From: Pseudomonas mosselii
GTDB lineage: Bacteria > Pseudomonadota > Gammaproteobacteria > Pseudomonadales > Pseudomonadaceae
Assembly (NCBI RefSeq): GCF_019823065.1
Contig: NZ_CP081966.1
Span: 4,743,501-4,807,500 of the forward strand
Direction: 5' to 3'
DNA: 64,000 bases
Position 1 is the first letter of the stretch, and every line of letters begins with the position of its first letter. This document shows, piece after piece, positions 25,346-34,395 of the stretch. The position numbers were made by a program, and so were the translations under genes. The notes under the pieces were generated by a model that worked only from the letters and a program-made list of their open reading frames with translations, was not told the DNA's origin and ran no database searches.

Positions 25346-26538
25346 GGATGGTCTGAAGTAGCCCCTGTTTTCCGGCTACTTCGCCATCGACACTTTCAAA
25401 AAACGGTAGCCGCTCAAATCCCGGTCAAACCTGCCGTCTATTTCAGCCTTTTTTGCCGCTGCAAGCACCTCGCAGCAGTCACTTCACTCTTCACGGACGC
25501 ACCTCTCCTGCATTGGAGAGCAAATGTCGACGCGCCATCCAAATGTTCGACAGGGCGAACAGCGTCACCATCTGAGCAGTGTTTTTCACCAAGCCTCGGA
25601 AGCGCACTTTCGTATAACCAAACTGGCGCTTGATCACCCGAAATGGATGCTCAACCTTGGAGCGAACCTGGGCCTTGGCTCTTTCGATCTTACGTATCGC
25701 TTTGTATAACGCGCTGCGGTTACCGTGCTTTTTGTAAGTGCTGCGCCGGGCTGCAATCTGCCAGATGACTTGGCGCCCCTCATGCTCTTCACGCTTCTCT
25801 ACACCGGTATAGCCCGCATCAGCGCAGACCACGTTCTCACCACCGTGCAGCAGTTTGTCGACTTGGGTTACGTCCGCGACGTTGGCCGCAGTGACCACCA
25901 CGCTGTGCACAAGCCCGGACTCATCGTCGACACCAATGTGAGCTTTGGCACCGAAGTAATACTGGTTGCCCTTCTTGGTCTGATGCATTTCCGGGTCGCG
26001 TTTGCCGTCCTTGTTCTTGGTCGAACTGGGCGCATGAATCAGAGTGGCATCGACGATGGTGCCTTGTCGCAGTGACAAGCCACGGTCGCCCAAATAGCCA
26101 TTGATCACGCCGAGAATACCGGTGGCCAACTCATGCTTTTCCAGCAGGCGACGGAAGTTGAGGATGGTGGTTTCATCCGGGATTCGCTCCAGGCTCAGAC
26201 CGGAAAACTGGCGCAGGATCGTCGTCTCGTACAGCGCCTCTTCCATCGCCGGATCGCTGTAACCGAACCAGTTCTGCATTAGATGAATCCGCAGCATCGC
26301 CATCAGCGGATAGGCTGGACGGCCCCCTTCGCCCTTTGGGTAATGAGGTTTGATCAGAGCAATCAAACCCTCCCAGGGTACGACCCGATCCATCTCTATC
26401 AGGAACAGCTCCTTGCGGGTCTGCTTGCGCTTACCGGCGTACTCGGCATCGGCGAAGGTCATTTGTTTCATCATCGAAAAGCTCGGCGATTGGTGTCCGG
26501 GGATTTTGCCAAATCAGGAAGTCTTTTTCAGGATTTCC
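25346..26538. mobile_element. IS5-family insertion sequence (copy B)
   Basis: The element is 1193 bp between TTAG duplications (25342-25345 and 26539-26542). Imperfect terminal repeats start GGATGGTCTGAAGTAG on the left and, inverted, GGAAATCCTGAAAAAG on the right. The single transposase gene is on the minus strand. Confidence 0.9.
25491..26474 (-). CDS. IS5-family transposase (copy B)
   Basis: A 327-residue IS5-group DDE transposase, intact. The conserved blocks are VPWEGLIALIKPHYPKGEGG, RQGTIVDATLIHAP (first Asp), NVVCADAGYTGVEKREEHE (second Asp) and KVEHPFRVIKRQFGYTKVRFRG near the catalytic Glu. It shares the STKNK-GKRDPEMHQTKKG block with copy A but has different ends and many substitutions, so the two are distinct members of one subgroup. 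It points back towards the SEC-C gene. Confidence 0.93.
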   Translation of the reverse strand: MMKQMTFADAEYAGKRKQTRKELFLIEMDRVVPWEGLIALIKPHYPKGEGGRPAYPLMAMLRIHLMQNWFGYSDPAMEEALYETTILRQFSGLSLERIPDETTILNFRRLLEKHELATGILGVINGYLGDRGLSLRQGTIVDATLIHAPSSTKNKDGKRDPEMHQTKKGNQYYFGAKAHIGVDDESGLVHSVVVTAANVADVTQVDKLLHGGENVVCADAGYTGVEKREEHEGRQVIWQIAARRSTYKKHGNRSALYKAIRKIERAKAQVRSKVEHPFRVIKRQFGYTKVRFRGLVKNTAQMVTLFALSNIWMARRHLLSNAGEVRP

Positions 26539-26542
26539 TTAG

Positions 26543-26805
26543 ATCCAGCCATCATAAACTGAGCAGATGGAACCCGCGGCTGCCAGGACTTTGAAGGATC
26601 GGCGTATTCCATGATGCTCATTGTGAGCGCACGAGGGCGGCAGAGGGCGCTGGACTGTACGAGGGGCTTTTCAGTCCCGGCGCTCGCCAACAGAGGGTTT
26701 GCCCTTCGACATCGATCGAGAAATTCCACGCCGGCGGGCTAAGTATTTTCTGCTGAATCAGGATCATGGTTGCGCGAGGGTGTACTCGGCTTCGAGAGGA
26801 CACCC
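26543..26805. other. Non-coding stretch before the conjugation genes
   Basis: No supported gene was found. A 43-codon frame at 26611-26742 lacks a ribosome binding site. The stretch must contain the promoter for the first conjugation operon, but I see no clear hexamers or operator. Confidence 0.5.
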
Positions 26806-27501
26806 ATGAAACTGCCGATCCGAAAACACCTGCCCCTTGCTATGGGCCTGCTCATCCTGGGCGCCATCATCGCGTTCCAGCAGTACCAGCTGTCGACTCT
26901 GTCTCGCGCCGTGAATGGAGCAGCAGAAAAAGTCTCGATCGATGCACTCCAGAACAGGGTGAGCGCGATCGACGATCGGCTCGACAATGTGTCAGGCAAA
27001 CCCCTGGTCACGATGGAAGACTTCCGTATAAGCCAGCAAGCGCTCTCGAGCCGGATCGATGCTGTGCAGGCCACAGCATCGCAGGCCCACGAGGCTGCAG
27101 CTGAAGCCACTCGCTCATCCGCGACTGCGGGCGATCTCCTAGTACTGAAAGCCGACCTTGAGTCGCTCGACGGCAAACTGCAGAAAATGAGCAAGCCTCA
27201 GGCTCAGGCGACTGCACCAGCCCCCAAAACCTCCTCCAAACCGAAGGCGAAGCCCGCACCGGTTAAAGCCCCACCAATCCCGCAAGATCCTCCGCCCTTT
27301 CAGATGGTCGGCCTCGAATACCGAGGCGGAGAGCGTTTCCTGTCTGTTGCCCCCACTGGTAGCACGCGGCTGAGCCAGATCTACCTGATTCGGCCTGGCG
27401 AAGTGGTCAGCGGCAGCAACTGGCGCCTCAGGGCTGTAGATGAACGGACCGCAACCTTCGACGCCGGCGGAACAACCCGAACCCTGAGCATCCAGCCATG
27501 A
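26806..27501 (+). CDS. Membrane-anchored coiled-coil ICE protein
   Basis: A 231-residue protein with one N-terminal membrane anchor (about residues 9-27), a coiled-coil region (about 30-135), an Ala/Pro/Lys-rich linker (about 138-165) and a small C-terminal periplasmic domain (FQMVGLEYRGGERFLSVAP... to the end). The layout resembles PilP- or TraB-like envelope-spanning parts, but I cannot name a family. AGAGGA before the ATG sets the start. It heads the block leading to PFL_4693, the transglycosylase and TraD, and probably serves the conjugation apparatus. Confidence 0.7.
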   Translation: MKLPIRKHLPLAMGLLILGAIIAFQQYQLSTLSRAVNGAAEKVSIDALQNRVSAIDDRLDNVSGKPLVTMEDFRISQQALSSRIDAVQATASQAHEAAAEATRSSATAGDLLVLKADLESLDGKLQKMSKPQAQATAPAPKTSSKPKAKPAPVKAPPIPQDPPPFQMVGLEYRGGERFLSVAPTGSTRLSQIYLIRPGEVVSGSNWRLRAVDERTATFDAGGTTRTLSIQP

Positions 27502-27511
27502 GTAAAGCACC

Positions 27512-28270
27512 ATGAATCTACCGATCGTTCGAGCCATCGCCTGCGCCTGCGCGTTTACCGCAATTGGCATTGAGGCCGCGCCGCTTCCTTCCGCCGCTGG
27601 AGGGGCCGCCTCCAGTGTTCAACAGCTCACCAGCGAAAGCACCCTGTCCCAGAACAAGCTCGATGATAGAGCCGCGCAGGAGTGGGGACTGACCCCCAAG
27701 GAGTACGAACGATATCAAGAGGTAATGCAGGGACCCCGGGGGGTGTATTCGCCAGGGCTTGACCCTCTCACCGCGCTGGGAATCGAGGCCCGATCAGAGA
27801 GCGAACGACGCCGGTTCGCCGAGCTGCAGGTCCAAGCAGAGCGCCAACGAGTCGATCGGGAGCTCGCCTACCAGCGAGCCTACGACGAGGCGTACCAGCG
27901 CATGTTCCCAGGCATCAAAGCCATTGAGATTTCGACCACCCCTTCGGGCCAGGCCGGATCCGGGAGCGGCCCAGCTCTGGAGGGCAACGGGCGCATGGCA
28001 CTCTTCGTCAAAGACGACTGCCTACCCTGTATCGACCAGGTCAAACGGCTGCAGGCGTCACAGACGCCGTTTGATCTGTATTTCGTCGGCAGCCAGCAAG
28101 ACGATGAAAGGATCCGCCGCTGGGCAATTCTCGCGGGTATTGACCCGTCCAGCGTTAAAAGCCGTCTGATCACACTGAATCATGACCAGGGCCGCTGGGT
28201 TCGCCTCGGGCTCGGTGGCTCGCTGCCAGCCGCCGTAACACAGGTGAATGGATCATGGCGTCGTCAGTGA
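27512..28270 (+). CDS. ICE protein, PFL_4693 family (TIGR03759)
   Basis: A 252-residue exported protein. A signal peptide (about 1-22) is followed by a helical region (about 40-130) with the QEWGLTPKEYERYQEVMQGPRG block typical of the family and a C-terminal thioredoxin-like domain with a DDCLPCID CxxC motif (about 169-176). It is found beside the transglycosylase and TraD in MPF_G elements. Its exact role in transfer is not known to me; the CxxC suggests thiol chemistry or structural disulfide work in the periplasm. It overlaps the next gene by 16 bases. Confidence 0.82.
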   Translation: MNLPIVRAIACACAFTAIGIEAAPLPSAAGGAASSVQQLTSESTLSQNKLDDRAAQEWGLTPKEYERYQEVMQGPRGVYSPGLDPLTALGIEARSESERRRFAELQVQAERQRVDRELAYQRAYDEAYQRMFPGIKAIEISTTPSGQAGSGSGPALEGNGRMALFVKDDCLPCIDQVKRLQASQTPFDLYFVGSQQDDERIRRWAILAGIDPSSVKSRLITLNHDQGRWVRLGLGGSLPAAVTQVNGSWRRQ

Positions 28271-28815
28271 GCGGGTGGCGGCTCTACGTTCTGTCGGTGG
28301 TTCTGCTCGCCGGCAACGCATGGGGTGTAGAAGATCCGCCAGCAGCTTACAAGGCGATCGGCATCAGACACGGGGTCCCGCCCGTTGTGCTCTATTCGGT
28401 GGCACTGCAGGAAAGCGGGACGCGATTGCGCGGGCAGCTTGTGCCGTGGCCCTGGACGTTGAATGTTGCCGGAACCGGCTACCGCTTCGCCACACGAGCA
28501 GACGCTTGCCAAGCTCTGATGATAGCGATTGTTAAGGCTGGACCCGCTCGAGTCGACGTGGGGCTGGGACAAACAAATATTCGCTTCAACGGGCATCGCT
28601 ACCGCTATCCCTGCGAAGGCCTGGATCCATACAAGAACCTGGCGGTGACCGCTCAGATCCTGGCTGAACAAAAGGCTAAGGGTGGAACCTGGATCGATGC
28701 TGCGGGGCGGTATCACCGCCCTGCCGGGGGGGCGCCGGCCGCGAAGTACCGTAGCTATTTCACGAAACATCTTAGCCGGGTCACCGGCATCAAATTCGAG
28801 GTAGTGACCCCATGA
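28255..28815 (+). CDS. Lytic transglycosylase of the conjugation system (VirB1-like)
   Basis: A 186-residue SLT-type lytic transglycosylase. A signal peptide (about 1-25) is followed by the catalytic domain with the Glu in YSVALQESGTRL (about 46), a GLGQTNIRFNGHRY block that matches the family's G-x-x-Q motif, and a YKNLAVTAQIL helix. It opens peptidoglycan locally to let the transfer channel assemble. Starts and stops overlap with both neighbours (16 bases upstream, four bases downstream), which indicates translational coupling in the conjugation operon. Confidence 0.88.
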   Translation: MASSVSGWRLYVLSVVLLAGNAWGVEDPPAAYKAIGIRHGVPPVVLYSVALQESGTRLRGQLVPWPWTLNVAGTGYRFATRADACQALMIAIVKAGPARVDVGLGQTNIRFNGHRYRYPCEGLDPYKNLAVTAQILAEQKAKGGTWIDAAGRYHRPAGGAPAAKYRSYFTKHLSRVTGIKFEVVTP

Positions 28816-29342
28816 CATATCCCCACGCCCGGCGATCACACGCCGTGCAGGCCCTGGCCCTCGCGATCGTGAGCAGCCTGGCTCTGCCCTGCAATGCTGA
28901 TCAGCAAGCGGTGCTCACCGTGGTGGAGGACCGTGGCGGCTCATCCGCACTGTCCTACTACCAAGACATTGATCCCGAGCCTACGCACACCACCCCAGTT
29001 GTGACTGGCGTCCGGGCGGGCGGGGCATTTCCGGTGTCGACTCCAGAACTGAGCCCCGGCCCAGTACATGGACGAGTGATCAACGCAGCAGGTCTGCAGC
29101 CGATGTTCATCGTTGGGGATGATCCAACGTCGCAGGCCTGGCTCAAGCAGAAGCTGTCGGCACTTCAAGGCCTGCAGGCAGTAGGCCTTGCTGTGAATGT
29201 CAGCAACGCTGCACGACTGCAAGAGATCCGCCGCTGGGCACCTGGGTTGCAGGTGATGCCTGTACCTGCCAGCGATATTGCTGGTCGCCTGGGGCTGCAG
29301 CACTACCCGGTGCTGATCACAGCTACAACCCTTCAGCAGTGA
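28812..29342 (+). CDS. ICE protein, PFL_4695 family (TIGR03765)
   Basis: A 176-residue exported protein with a signal peptide (about 1-29). It has the family pattern TVVEDRGGSSALSYYQDI, then FPVSTPELSPGPV and a C-terminal half that looks like a thioredoxin-like or rossmann-like alpha/beta unit (MFIVGDDPTSQAWLKQKL...GLQHYPVLIT). It overlaps the transglycosylase gene by four bases. Position directly before traD is conserved in these elements; the exact function is unknown. Confidence 0.82.
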   Translation: MTYPHARRSHAVQALALAIVSSLALPCNADQQAVLTVVEDRGGSSALSYYQDIDPEPTHTTPVVTGVRAGGAFPVSTPELSPGPVHGRVINAAGLQPMFIVGDDPTSQAWLKQKLSALQGLQAVGLAVNVSNAARLQEIRRWAPGLQVMPVPASDIAGRLGLQHYPVLITATTLQQ

Positions 29343-29350
29343 GAACCGGG

Positions 29351-29596
29351 ATGCGCCCAACACGACTATCGCCAGTGTTCACACTGATCATCAGCCATCC
29401 CCTACACCGGCCCGGCCGGGAGCAAATGATTGAGCAGGTTCGCCATGTGAGCGAGCTGTACGGTGCTCGCTTGACAGGAATCTCCGAGCTCAACGAACAC
29501 GCATTCGCCCAGCGCCTGGCCGAACGGCTGACACCGGACCAGGTTGAGCAAGCGCGTGCGGAAGTCGACGCCATGACATACACCGCGAGGACCTGA
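29351..29596 (+). CDS. Small ICE protein before traD
   Basis: An 81-residue protein with no membrane segment. It has a strand-rich start (SPVFTLIISHPL) and two helices. It lies between PFL_4695 and traD with one base before the traD start, so it is in the operon. I chose the ATG at 29351; a GTG at 29339 in the same frame overlaps the upstream stop. No family recognised. Confidence 0.6.
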   Translation: MRPTRLSPVFTLIISHPLHRPGREQMIEQVRHVSELYGARLTGISELNEHAFAQRLAERLTPDQVEQARAEVDAMTYTART

Positions 29597-29597
29597 G

Positions 29598-31814
29598 ATG
29601 GCGACATACACCCTTGAATCTCTGCTCCGGCCGCCGGTAGAGCTTTTCACTACTGCGGTCTGCTATGTGGCAGCTTCGCTTTGCATTTGCGCGCCCTGGG
29701 CTTTTGCGCTGACCCCACTATTTGGAATTGTCGCCGCGCTGGGTTTTATCTACCTGGGCACCATTCGGCTGCTGCAGGCGCGGAGGGTCCTAAGGTATCA
29801 GGCGAACCTCAGGCGACTTCCCCACTACACCATGACCAGCGCTGAAATGCCGATCAGCAACGAGCGCCTGTTCATCGGACGCGGGTTCCGGTGGACTCAG
29901 AAGCACACACAGCGCCTGGCCGACACCTACCTCCCTCAGTTCGCGGCATACGTCGAACCGACGAACCTTTATGAACGGGCGCGCTGGCTGGAGGAACGCC
30001 TAGAGTTCGCCCCCTTCCCACTGAAACTGATCACAAAACTCACTGGTTGGGATTCCAACTGGAACCCCGCTCGGCCTCTCCCACCAGTGGGTGGCCTGCC
30101 CAGATTGCACGGGATCGAACCAGATGAGCAGAATGTCAGTCTCCCTCTGGGTGAGCGCGTGGGCCACACACTGGTCCTGGGCACCACACGGGTAGGCAAG
30201 ACTCGCCTGGCGGAAGTGTTCATCACCCAGGACATTCGCCGAACGCATCGCCGCGGGCCGCGAGTCCGCATGGGGCGACGGAGCCAAACCTCCCATCGAT
30301 GGAGCCGGCGCCGGCGAGTAGAGGAACAGGCCGACCACGAGGTCGTGATCGTTTTCGATCCGAAGGGCGATGCCGACCTGCTCAAGCGCATGTACGTCGA
30401 GTGCAAGCGCGCCGGGCGCCTCGACGAGTTCTACGTGTTTCATCTGGGATGGCCGGATATCTCCGCTCGCTACAACGCCATCGGCCGCTTCGGCCGAATC
30501 AGCGAGGTGGCCACTCGCATCGCTGGTCAGCTCTCCGGCGAGGGTAACTCTGCAGCATTTCGGGAGTTCGCTTGGCGGTTCGTCAATATCATCGCCCAGT
30601 CGCTTGTCGCGCTCGGCCGTCGCCCTGACTACGAGCAGATCCGCCGGCACGTCATCAATATCGACGAGCTGTTCATTGAGTACGCACAGAAGTACTTCGC
30701 TGAACATGATCCGAAGGCCTGGCAAACCATTGTCGAGCTTGAAGGCAAGATCGATCGCAAGAACCTGTCTTTCGCCATGAAAGACCGCCCGCTGCGCGTG
30801 GTGGCCATCGACATGTACCTGACCCAGAAGCGCATCAACGATTCGGTTATGGATGGCCTGCGCAGCGCTGTCCGCTACGACAAGACCTATTTCGACAAGA
30901 TCGTCGCATCGTTGCTGCCACTCCTGGAAAAGCTCACCACTGGGCGTATCGCTGAACTGCTTGCCCCCGACTACCTGGACCTCGCCGATGAGCGTCCCAT
31001 CTTCGACTGGATGCAAGTGATCCGAAAACGCGCCGTGGTATATGTTGGCCTCGATGCACTATCCGACACCGAAGTCAGTGCGGCCGTGGGCAACTCGATG
31101 TTCAGTGACTTGGTCTCTGTTGCAGGCCACATTTACAAGCACGGCATCGACGACGGCCTGCCGGGGCATATGGCTGGGGGCAAGGTACGCATCAACCTCC
31201 ACGCTGACGAGTTCAACGAGCTCATCGGGGACGAATTCATCCCGATGGTGAATAAGGCCGGTGGTGCCGGCATCCAGGTCACCGCCTACACCCAGACGAT
31301 GAGTGACATCGAAGCGAAGATCGGCTCGAAGGCGAAAGCCGGCCAGGTGATCGGTAACTTCAACAACCTATTCATGTTGCGTGTTCGAGAAACCGCGACC
31401 GCTGAGCTGCTGACCAACCAGCTACCAAAAGTGCAGATCTACAACAGCACGCCGGCGAGCAGCGCGAACGACTCGGTCAACGGCAAAACCGCGTTCACCT
31501 CAAGCTCGCACGACCAGGTGCAGCTGGCGAGTGTGCCGATGATTGAGCCGGCCCACGTGGTGGGACTGCCGAAGGGACAGGCCTTCGCGCTCATCGAAGG
31601 TGGGAATCTGTGGAAAATCCGCATGCCGCTCCCCGCGAACGACCCAGATGAGGTCATGCCCGGCAACCTGCAGGAGCTGGCCGCCGGCATGCGGCGATCG
31701 GCAGCGTCCTCGAACGATTGGTGGGAAGCCCCTGGCTATCAAGAGCTGAAATCAGCTTTGCCCGAAGACCTGGTTGAAGATTTCCGCCAGGTGGCCACCG
31801 ATGATGCAGCTTGA
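29598..31814 (+). CDS. traD: Conjugative coupling factor TraD (SXT/TOL type)
   Basis: A 738-residue VirD4-type coupling ATPase that links the relaxosome to the transfer channel. Two membrane segments lie near residues 18-60. Walker A is LGTTRVGKTRLAE (about 193-205), Walker B lies in RINLHADEFNEL (about 531-543) and a TAYTQTMSDIEA motif follows. A short basic insert (THRRGPRVRMGRRSQ) lies between Walker A and the nucleotide-binding core, as in this subfamily. The length is typical. A good ribosome binding site (GAGGACCTGAG) precedes the ATG. The PFL_4697 membrane protein gene follows after ten bases. Confidence 0.93.
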   Translation: MATYTLESLLRPPVELFTTAVCYVAASLCICAPWAFALTPLFGIVAALGFIYLGTIRLLQARRVLRYQANLRRLPHYTMTSAEMPISNERLFIGRGFRWTQKHTQRLADTYLPQFAAYVEPTNLYERARWLEERLEFAPFPLKLITKLTGWDSNWNPARPLPPVGGLPRLHGIEPDEQNVSLPLGERVGHTLVLGTTRVGKTRLAEVFITQDIRRTHRRGPRVRMGRRSQTSHRWSRRRRVEEQADHEVVIVFDPKGDADLLKRMYVECKRAGRLDEFYVFHLGWPDISARYNAIGRFGRISEVATRIAGQLSGEGNSAAFREFAWRFVNIIAQSLVALGRRPDYEQIRRHVINIDELFIEYAQKYFAEHDPKAWQTIVELEGKIDRKNLSFAMKDRPLRVVAIDMYLTQKRINDSVMDGLRSAVRYDKTYFDKIVASLLPLLEKLTTGRIAELLAPDYLDLADERPIFDWMQVIRKRAVVYVGLDALSDTEVSAAVGNSMFSDLVSVAGHIYKHGIDDGLPGHMAGGKVRINLHADEFNELIGDEFIPMVNKAGGAGIQVTAYTQTMSDIEAKIGSKAKAGQVIGNFNNLFMLRVRETATAELLTNQLPKVQIYNSTPASSANDSVNGKTAFTSSSHDQVQLASVPMIEPAHVVGLPKGQAFALIEGGNLWKIRMPLPANDPDEVMPGNLQELAAGMRRSAASSNDWWEAPGYQELKSALPEDLVEDFRQVATDDAA

Positions 31815-31824
31815 GGTGTAGCCA

Positions 31825-32574
31825 ATGGCAGATGACGTATCAAAGAAGGCCGAACAGCAGCAAGAGCGACAGGAATCGCTGTTCAGCAAGATCTTCTGGT
31901 TCCCGATTACCTTCATCGGCGTAATGTTCAGCTCGCTGTTCCTCGCCATCGTGGTCGACTGGGTATGCCTGTACTTCTTCTGGCCAGAGGCCGGGTGGCG
32001 GCACGGTCAGCAAATGCTGGTCAGCGAGGTCGGCTGGTTGTCCAAGGGGCTGGTCCATAGCGCTGTCGTCCAAGAACCCGGGCGCACCGCGACCTGGCTG
32101 GTCACTGAAGCTTACGACTGGCTGGTCGTGAAGACCGGGATGCTTAGCTGGGTCCAGAGCATGGAGTCGATCGCTCAAGCCGGTCCCCGTAACGAGCTGG
32201 ACATGCGCTATTGGGCCGCGCAGAGCGTCACAACGGTACAGAACTATGCCCTGGCTGCCCTCTTTACCGTCCTGGTGTTTTGCGTCCGCCTGGTCGTGCT
32301 GCTGATGACGGTACCGCTTTTTGCCATGGCTGCACTCACAGGCCTGGTCGACGGGCTGGTGCGGCGAGACCTCCGTAAATTTGGTGCCGGCCGAGAGTCC
32401 AGCTACCTGTACCACAAGGCCCGGGCAACGATGTTGCCGTTGGCCATTTTCCCCTGGACTTTCTACTTGGCGCTCCCGATCAGCATCAGCCCACTGCTGG
32501 TACTACTCCCCTGCGCTGCCTTACTCGGGGTGTCCGTGAGCATTACGGCCGCGAGCTTCAAGAAGTATTTGTGA
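31825..32574 (+). CDS. ICE membrane protein, PFL_4697 family (TIGR03747)
   Basis: A 249-residue inner-membrane protein with about four membrane segments (about residues 25-50, 135-165 and two between 195 and 240) and a charged, Gln-rich N-terminus (KKAEQQQERQESLFSKIFWF). It always follows traD in this class and is thought to work with it. The DLRKFGAGRESSYLYHKA stretch between membrane segments is a family hallmark. It overlaps the preceding frame of the helicase gene start region only at the stop. Confidence 0.85.
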   Translation: MADDVSKKAEQQQERQESLFSKIFWFPITFIGVMFSSLFLAIVVDWVCLYFFWPEAGWRHGQQMLVSEVGWLSKGLVHSAVVQEPGRTATWLVTEAYDWLVVKTGMLSWVQSMESIAQAGPRNELDMRYWAAQSVTTVQNYALAALFTVLVFCVRLVVLLMTVPLFAMAALTGLVDGLVRRDLRKFGAGRESSYLYHKARATMLPLAIFPWTFYLALPISISPLLVLLPCAALLGVSVSITAASFKKYL

Positions 32575-32585
32575 GGAAGAGAACG

Positions 32586-34055
32586 ATGCAATGGACACAC
32601 GAGCAGTCGCCAATCATCCAGTCGGAAGCCCCGAAACTCCTTATCCAGGCCGGCGCTGGCAGTGGCAAGACCACAACGCTGGTGGGCTACGCGCAACACC
32701 ACACCCGTCTGCGGATTCTCTATCTCTGTTACAACAAGTCGGTCGAGATCGCCGCGCGTGGCCGATTTCCGCGCAACGTGGTGAACAAAACTGCGCACGG
32801 CCTGGCCTACGCCGTCTATGGCACACAGTTCAGCCATAAGCAGACCAACAACTTGCGACTGACCGATATCGCCCGAGCGCTTGATACGCAGGACTGGGAG
32901 CTGGTCAGGGACGTGCTAACCACCCTCAACAACTATATGGCCAGCGCCGACGACCTGATCGAGCGCTGCCACTTTCCACGGTTCCGTGACCGCCCGATGC
33001 TTACCTCCGCCCAGGAGCGCTACCTGAACCAGGCGCTGGTAGCAGCGATGAGCATCTGGAAGCGCATGACTGACCTGCAGGACACAGCGGTGCAGATCAC
33101 GCATGACGGATACCTGAAGCTGTACCAGTTGAGCAAACCCGACCTGAGCCAGCGCTTCGACTGTGTCCTGCTCGATGAGGGACAGGACGTAAACCCCGTC
33201 ATCGCTGACATTGTGCGCATTCAGCGTATTCGCAAGGTGGCCGTGGGTGATCGTCATCAGCAGATCTATCGCTTTCGAGGGGCGGAAGACGCTCTAAATG
33301 CCAGCTGGATGGCCGGGGCGGAGAAGCACTACCTGACCCAGAGCTTCAGATTTGGGCCTGCAGTCGCCCATGTCGCCAACATCATCCTGTCCTACAAGGG
33401 AGAAACCAGGAAGCTGCAGGGACTGGGCGAGAAGACATTGGTGAAGAAGGCGTTGCCGGCCGGGCTGCCGCACAGGACATACATTCATCGGACCGTTATC
33501 GGGGTGATTGAAAACTCACTGTGCCTGGTCACCGAGAAGCCCAAAATCTACTGGGTTGGCGGCATTGACAGCTATTCAGTACGCGACCTCGAAGATCTGT
33601 TCTATTTCAGTCGCCAACAGCGCGATCTGGTCCAGAACAAAAAGCTGCTCCGTGACTACCGAGACTATGGCCAGTACGTGGAAATCGCCGAGGTTAGCCA
33701 GGACAGCGAGATGATCCGGTCCATCAAGATCATCAACATGTATCCGGATCTGCCTCAGCGAATCTTGGCCCTGCGCTCATGCACCGTGGACCAAGAGCTG
33801 GATGCAACTATCACCCTCACCTCTGCCCACAAGTCGAAAGGCCTGGAGTGGGACTTCGTCGGGCTCTTCGACGACTTCACGTCGGACCCGCTCTCACCTG
33901 ACATCGATCCAGGTCGACGAGATGATGAGTTGAACCTCCTGTACGTTGCCGTCACCCGGGCGATGAAGATCCTCGCCATCAACAGTCTGGTGCTGTCCAT
34001 CATGGAACGCTACGTGGACGCTCTCGCCCCAGGAGCGCGTCAAGCGCGCGGCTGA
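32586..34055 (+). CDS. UvrD/Rep-like superfamily 1 helicase
   Basis: A 489-residue UvrD-family helicase, shorter than UvrD (about 720). Walker A is GAGSGKTTT (about 22-30), motif II is LLDEGQDVNP (about 196), motif III is GDRHQQIYRFRGA (about 222), motif V is LTSAHKSKGLEWDFV (about 413) and motif VI is LYVAVTRAMK (about 455). All helicase motifs are present, but the 1B/2B insert domains are reduced. GAGGAAG before the ATG at 32586 supports this start. It sits inside the conjugation gene block just after PFL_4697; it may process transferred strands or be a passenger gene. Confidence 0.88.
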   Translation: MQWTHEQSPIIQSEAPKLLIQAGAGSGKTTTLVGYAQHHTRLRILYLCYNKSVEIAARGRFPRNVVNKTAHGLAYAVYGTQFSHKQTNNLRLTDIARALDTQDWELVRDVLTTLNNYMASADDLIERCHFPRFRDRPMLTSAQERYLNQALVAAMSIWKRMTDLQDTAVQITHDGYLKLYQLSKPDLSQRFDCVLLDEGQDVNPVIADIVRIQRIRKVAVGDRHQQIYRFRGAEDALNASWMAGAEKHYLTQSFRFGPAVAHVANIILSYKGETRKLQGLGEKTLVKKALPAGLPHRTYIHRTVIGVIENSLCLVTEKPKIYWVGGIDSYSVRDLEDLFYFSRQQRDLVQNKKLLRDYRDYGQYVEIAEVSQDSEMIRSIKIINMYPDLPQRILALRSCTVDQELDATITLTSAHKSKGLEWDFVGLFDDFTSDPLSPDIDPGRRDDELNLLYVAVTRAMKILAINSLVLSIMERYVDALAPGARQARG

Positions 34056-34073
34056 TTAAATAAAGGAGTCACT

Positions 34074-34382
34074 ATGAGCAAGAAATTCGAACACCGCGCT
34101 GACTATGTCGCTATTCCATTCAAAAACGCGACTAGCGGCGCTTGGATATTTAAGAGCACAGAACAGACGCTTGAGCCCGATGTTGCGTCTCTTTTGGCAG
34201 AAGAGGAGCAACTGCAGAAGAAGATGCTCGAGCTCGGAGCCCAAGGCTGGGAACTCGTCAGCACCCAGCCAGTGTGCCGGGGCGAGATCAAAGTGGGCAA
34301 TCAAAATGCCCAGGCCTGGTCCTACGGGTTCCCAATGCCGGTCGGATATCTGCTCTTTTTCAAGCGCGAGTCAGTAGCCTGA
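34074..34382 (+). CDS. DUF4177-like small protein
   Basis: A 102-residue protein with the pattern MLELGAQGWELVSTQPV followed by GYLLFFKRE at the C-terminus, which resembles DUF4177-type proteins (a helix then the sequence GWELV and a final strand FKR). Function unknown. AAGGAG lies seven bases before the ATG. It follows the helicase gene by 18 bases and may be cotranscribed. No signal peptide. Confidence 0.65.
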   Translation: MSKKFEHRADYVAIPFKNATSGAWIFKSTEQTLEPDVASLLAEEEQLQKKMLELGAQGWELVSTQPVCRGEIKVGNQNAQAWSYGFPMPVGYLLFFKRESVA

Positions 34383-34395
34383 CCAATCAGGCGCT

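Noticed and set aside
26611..26742. A 43-codon frame after IS5 copy B
   Set aside because: No ribosome binding site, no recognisable pattern and a competing frame on the other strand.
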